Assembly (NCBI RefSeq): GCF_032854445.1
Contig: NC_088301.1
Location: 44,451,116 to 44,515,115 of the forward strand
Reading direction: 5' to 3'
DNA from: Liolophura sinensis
Taxonomy: Eukaryota; Mollusca; Polyplacophora; Chitonida; Chitonidae
DNA: 64,000 nt
Both the position numbers and the translations under genes were made by a program. Positions 59,345-64,000 of the stretch are shown in pieces. Position 1 is the stretch's first letter. Every line of letters starts with the position of its first letter. The notes below the pieces were generated by a model. That model did no database searches, had not been told where the DNA came from, and saw only the letters and a list, made by a program, of their open reading frames with translations.

Positions 59345-62300
59345 ATACGCTGTACAGAGCTCACTTACGGCCCTTTATGAAGTCATACGCGTGAGAAATC
59401 ATAATTAGACTACGAAGCAATCAAGATCTTGTCCAATGATTGGTCATTGTATCATAGAGTGAAATCAGTCCGCCAATAGTTTGGCAAATAGCTCATTTGT
59501 CACCCGTGGCAAAGGTCACCACGCAACACACACTCAATACGAAAATGATAACCATTTTACAACATTAAAGTCAAATTGTACAAGAGAGGAAATGGAAAAA
59601 ACATTAAGTTCTTGAATTTTACTTTAAAAAAATCATTGTGTAAATGAATTCTTCGGCTGTGCTAATTTGTAATTTCTGTGTTGTAACCCGAAGAAATGAA
59701 TTATGGCTCATTCTTAGAAAATCGGAAACTGAGTGTGCCCTTCCACATGGTGGGGATGATCTCATGAGAGATAACGCGAGATTACACGGTAACTGTAGAA
59801 CACCGGTAGTACGAGAAAACTCAGACGAGTCAAGCACAAAAGGAAAAAACTGTTGAAATCTATCCTTAATCTGATAGCACCACTTTTCACAAAAAAGTAA
59901 TATGTATATTTAACATCTGTCCAAAACGATGAAATGAGATCGAAAAAATGCGTTTAATCAGACATGATGAGACCCAGATTGCCTGGTAACCCAAGAAATG
60001 AGTTGAAGTTATCAAAAAATGGAGTTCATATGACTTATAGTCTTTGTAAATGAGAGACAGAGGACAAACAAAGTTTGTCCCAAAACCTTAAATATCTATA
60101 TATTGTTGTTCTGCTAAAAGTATTTTCAAATCATTGAACCAACGTTCTGCATATAATCGTGCTGATGAAAGTTTTAAATCTAATTGATTCAATAAGCAAT
60201 CAGATGTTGCCCCTTAACAAAACTTTTCGCATTGCACAGAAGCAGAATATATACGTTGACGCACATATGCATGTATTTGGTTGTTGACCTATATATATAA
60301 AGGCAGGGTTCTCACCACTGAAAGAATAGAAAGGACGTTGAAGGGACCCAATATTCTTGTTTATATATAAGGACCATTTACTTTAAGCATATAAGTGGAG
60401 ATACTATATGTTGGTAACTGATTTTTCGGTTTATTTTGAACAAAGTACAATATCATATTTAACAGCGAAAAACTAAGTATTATCAAAGAGTTTTAGGCCT
60501 TGAAAGCCTATCAAGAGAAATCAAATAGTTTCAGGGGTTTCACGAAGATATACAGTATATACAGAGAACATCCGTTAGGTTGCAAAGGAAATCATCACAA
60601 AACGATCAAACCAATGTTAATACAACCCAACCAAATATAACCAAAACCCGCAGTAACTGACTATAAGAAGGGTTAATATAAAAATTTTAATAAAGTATCT
60701 CTTTAACAAATTAAAGCCGTTAGCATACGCATTTAAAACACCGGTTTGATTTATATACCAACAGAGCTTTTCGTCTCACAACGCAAAACAAAATAATCCA
60801 ATAAAAAGGTGTCTTACATTTATTATTTACCTGTCTCAAGTCAAGAGATTTTATATTTATTTTTCTGAAGAAAAAAAAATTTAAAGTAAAAAGTTCCTTC
60901 TTTGTCAGGCTGTTGACTCCCATTTGTTTACGTAACTCGATTCCGTATTGTTTGAAGTGTGACAGTTTTAAAATGATTTTAAAAAGCAAATCCGGTAGGT
61001 ATTAAAAACATGAAACTTTTCGAGTATAATTGGACATTTTTGGAGTAAACAGAATTCGTTGACATGGGTTACTTTTGCTTGCTTGAGCGTAATCAAGTGT
61101 ACCGGCTCAAAGTGGCAAAATATAGTTATCGTCTTATATATCTTGCTAATCTCGGGCTCCGTGAACGCTTTGTTAAACAAAGAAGCCTTGTGCTTAAAAT
61201 AGACGGGTGTGCCGCGTTCTGGCTCCATACGTAAACATTGGCTCACTCGCAGAAGCCTCTGATTACGAAAATATAGCTAAGTATATGTCTGATAAATGAT
61301 TGAATTACCAAAATAAGGCTGAATGTGGTGACAAGTTATATAAAGTGTGACAGGATTCCAGAGGACAAGATGCAAAAACCTATGCATGCATTCATGCGAG
61401 AACACAAAATTGTTTTCCCATGAAATACCACAACTGTCGACCATAAAAAGTGACTATATATCTTTGTTGCAAGATATAGGCATATTAACGCTGCGGACAG
61501 TTTTCTCTATAACCCCAGTGATTGAGAGCAATAGTTTACAATTCATATGCAATGAGGGATACATCCTGCATGATCGACTTGGTGTAAATCTTACTAATTG
61601 GTTAACTGTCGATGGGTATAATAAGATCGTTTTAGCAGATGTATGCAATGAATCATCTATACATATACTGTATGTGTATCACGGTTACAAAAAATAATCT
61701 AGAATAATCCAAAATGTTTCAATCCGAACGGTTTTGTCTGTGTATAATATATATGTAGACGTGCTTTGCTTCCATAGAACTTTTGTGATATTATATGCCT
61801 TTGAGTTGGCAGCCAATCTTTTACAGTCCAGTGAAAGCACGGTGTAACTATGTTTGACACTGGTATATGCATCGCAGTGATATCTGCTCAGCGTAAAAGA
61901 GTAAAGAAGATTATCTGCTGATCGCGTAATGCGATTTCTGTAATATATATCCTTCCAGTCCCAGAGCTGACAGCAAGTGATTGACAGGCAATAAAATTTT
62001 GTATATGTATCTACCATGATACTCTACGGGGGCTTAAAAAGGGCATCTGTTAAAAAAAAAACATACGGAAAATTGCCAGGACTTGCATATGGCTTGTGTT
62101 GGGGCGAACTGTTCTTTCTCAGATTAGCAAAAACGGTATTTATCTTGAAACAAGAACAAGATTAAGGCGATAATCCTTATCAAAATCTGAAATAAAACGT
62201 TCCCCCTCGATCGGGAGAACCATATGAGCCCTGAGAGACACGGGCTGCATTTGACATTATCACATATTAGGAGACCAAAATGTCTTATTTGCATATATAA

Positions 62301-64000
62301 TCGTTGCAGCGCCTCATTTTTTAAGTGACCGAGTACATAACTGAATATACAAGAGGCAGTATACTCTGGGTGGGTGGGGGAAATAGGGTGTTGATGTGGG
62401 TGTATATATAAGACGATAACTGCGGAGAGGTCAGGAACACCGAGAGGAAATCGATGTACAGTTATGAAGACATTCTACCGCACCATACACACATACATAG
62501 CTGCGCGTTGGCATGCACGTATTGTCCGTGTACCGTAATATGTCCTTTGGAAACACCAAATGCATATAAAGACATGGGAGAATGCATGCAATCATTTAAT
62601 ATATATAACGGGTTAAGACTTCCACGTTCCCAGCTGATGAATCATTGGTTATCGGTAGCATCAAGAAATCGGTCCTAAAAACATCCTTCTCCCAAGAGAG
62701 ACTCTACACTGGGAATAATACTGCATACCGAGAATGTTTATGAAAACATAGTAGAACATCAACGTTATAGAATAACATGGTAGCTGGGATATGACAAACA
62801 TGGTCTGGGTTTGAATGCAAGATAACACCAATTGCCCAACTGTCAGACAGACTGACCTGCGGCTAAAAGACAGCGAGTATAATATGTATATAAATGTCGC
62901 ATGAATCCTGCCAGGCCGAGTGCTATGGGCCTAGTAATATATAGAGAGCAGCCAGGACTAATTATATAATTACATAAATACTTTGCACCATGTAACTTTA
63001 AAGCGTTTACAAGCGACGGTTTTTCATATTCATGCCTTCTTTTAATCAGAGCTGTGGAGCTATAAAGTAAAAAACTTACATTATGAAACTACCTTGTAAA
63101 CAATTATCGCTAAGTTTAATGGACATCATGTGATCGGGATTAACAGCGGGATTTCGACAATCTATACAGATGACAGACACAATATAATAGAAACCTTTAC
63201 AGTATATCAACAACATGTCTAATGAGAACTTCCTTTGTAAAAAAAAATGTAGAACGTAAAACAGTATTTAGTCTTTACATGGGTTAACGACAGATATTGG
63301 TTTACGTTGAAGTCTGCAAAATATTTATTTCCTCTTTTGATTGTCCACATGAAGAAAGGACAAGTCCATTCCTATAAATGTCACGCCATCAAGGCTGTGG
63401 ATCGCACCAATGCGTGTCTGGCTATTTCATCTCGCTTGACATGTGGTTTGAAATGAGACACTCTAGAGCGACGACAACTCCTTCATTTTGATAAAATTTG
63501 CCACTACAGAACACATCCTTTATCAATTACATCGGCAATTTCGCTAATTCGAACTGGTCACGTCTTATAATGTTAAGTCTTTTGATACAACCGGAACGTA
63601 AGGTTTTGTTTTACACTACGTCCGCTTTTCACAATAAATCATGGGTGAAAATAATTTATAGTGGATTCGGAGAAACTATCACGTGTCGGCTGGCAAAACA
63701 CTTCCAGATATTTGTGCGTTATCCCACTTTCGTGGAGTCTGCAAACTCGTCTAATAATTAAGTACCCTGTCGTGAGCCCACAAGTTTAAATTAATGTGAC
63801 TCGTCGACGATGTATTAGACATTTGTAGTCGAGCATATATGTAAATGCAAATTGACTTTATACACAAGACCAAACAAGTTGACCATCACGTTGCTACATG
63901 CCTAATACATTTTTCCGGTTCAAGCATATACTTGTCAAACACATTATGTGCACAGTTTTTCACAGTTTCAAACATAATTTTGCAATATAACTTTTTAGAA
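59345..64000. other. intergenic, nothing recognised
   Basis: Longest frames (61347-61697 plus, 60968-61246 minus, 63498-63761 plus) lack domain signatures and good splice or promoter context. No repeat family recognised. Confidence 0.35.

Noticed and set aside
61347-61697. Sushi-like fragment in a 116-codon frame
   Set aside because: Only a 'FICNEGYIL' resemblance; the other cysteines and the Trp of a CCP domain are missing and there are no fitting splice sites.

Overview
The window is eukaryotic genomic DNA. It is AT-rich and intron-rich, with GT-AG introns, short coding exons, poly(A) signals and many interspersed repeats. Several tRNA-derived SINE families match ones I associate with marine molluscs, in particular one starting with a tRNA-like head (A box TGGCTCAGTTGG) and ending 'gtacggcgtaaaacaccaat' plus AAAT repeats. 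Together with a Crypton-domain gene, a TIMP and a LamG-type secreted protein, this points to a lophotrochozoan, most likely a mollusc. The species cannot be named from the sequence. A run of 200 N (57458-57657) marks a scaffold gap.

Three genes can be assembled exon by exon with matching splice phases. (1) 373-11654, minus strand: a nuclear-type protein. Its exons 1 and 2 can splice in the same phase to either of two terminal exons (2796-2288 or 830-373). Each terminal exon encodes a diverged copy of the helical segment that precedes DUF3504 in Crypton-derived proteins (ZMYM, QRICH1, KIAA1958). Exon 2 carries a sumoylation consensus and a SUMO-interacting-like motif. (2) 17749-21900, plus strand: a complete TIMP gene with TATA box, 5' UTR exon, five coding exons and poly(A) signal, predicting 221 aa. 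(3) 26254-32089, minus strand: a secreted LamG (concanavalin A-like) protein in seven exons, all joined in phase 1, predicting about 386 aa.

Layout: 0-12 kb holds gene 1 and its large introns, with many ACATGT motifs. At 12-17.7 kb there are a hairpin, a large inverted repeat and SINE pieces, then the TIMP promoter. TIMP occupies 17.7-21.9 kb, with SINE fragments in its introns and 3' flank. A decayed LTR retrotransposon with an SGNH-hydrolase-like remnant lies at 22.8-25.75 kb. The LamG gene fills 26.2-32.1 kb, with a ~160-170 bp tandem satellite in one intron. From 32 to 64 kb I see no convincing multi-exon gene. That part holds SINEs (two with perfect target-site duplications), an unclassified dispersed repeat family, a small promoter-like GC-rich island with a 62-codon ORF (52.6-52.9 kb), and a distinctive ~550 bp block bounded by inverted 14-mers (55.07-55.61 kb).

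The three genes share no obvious pathway. TIMP and the LamG protein are both extracellular, and gene 1 looks nuclear.
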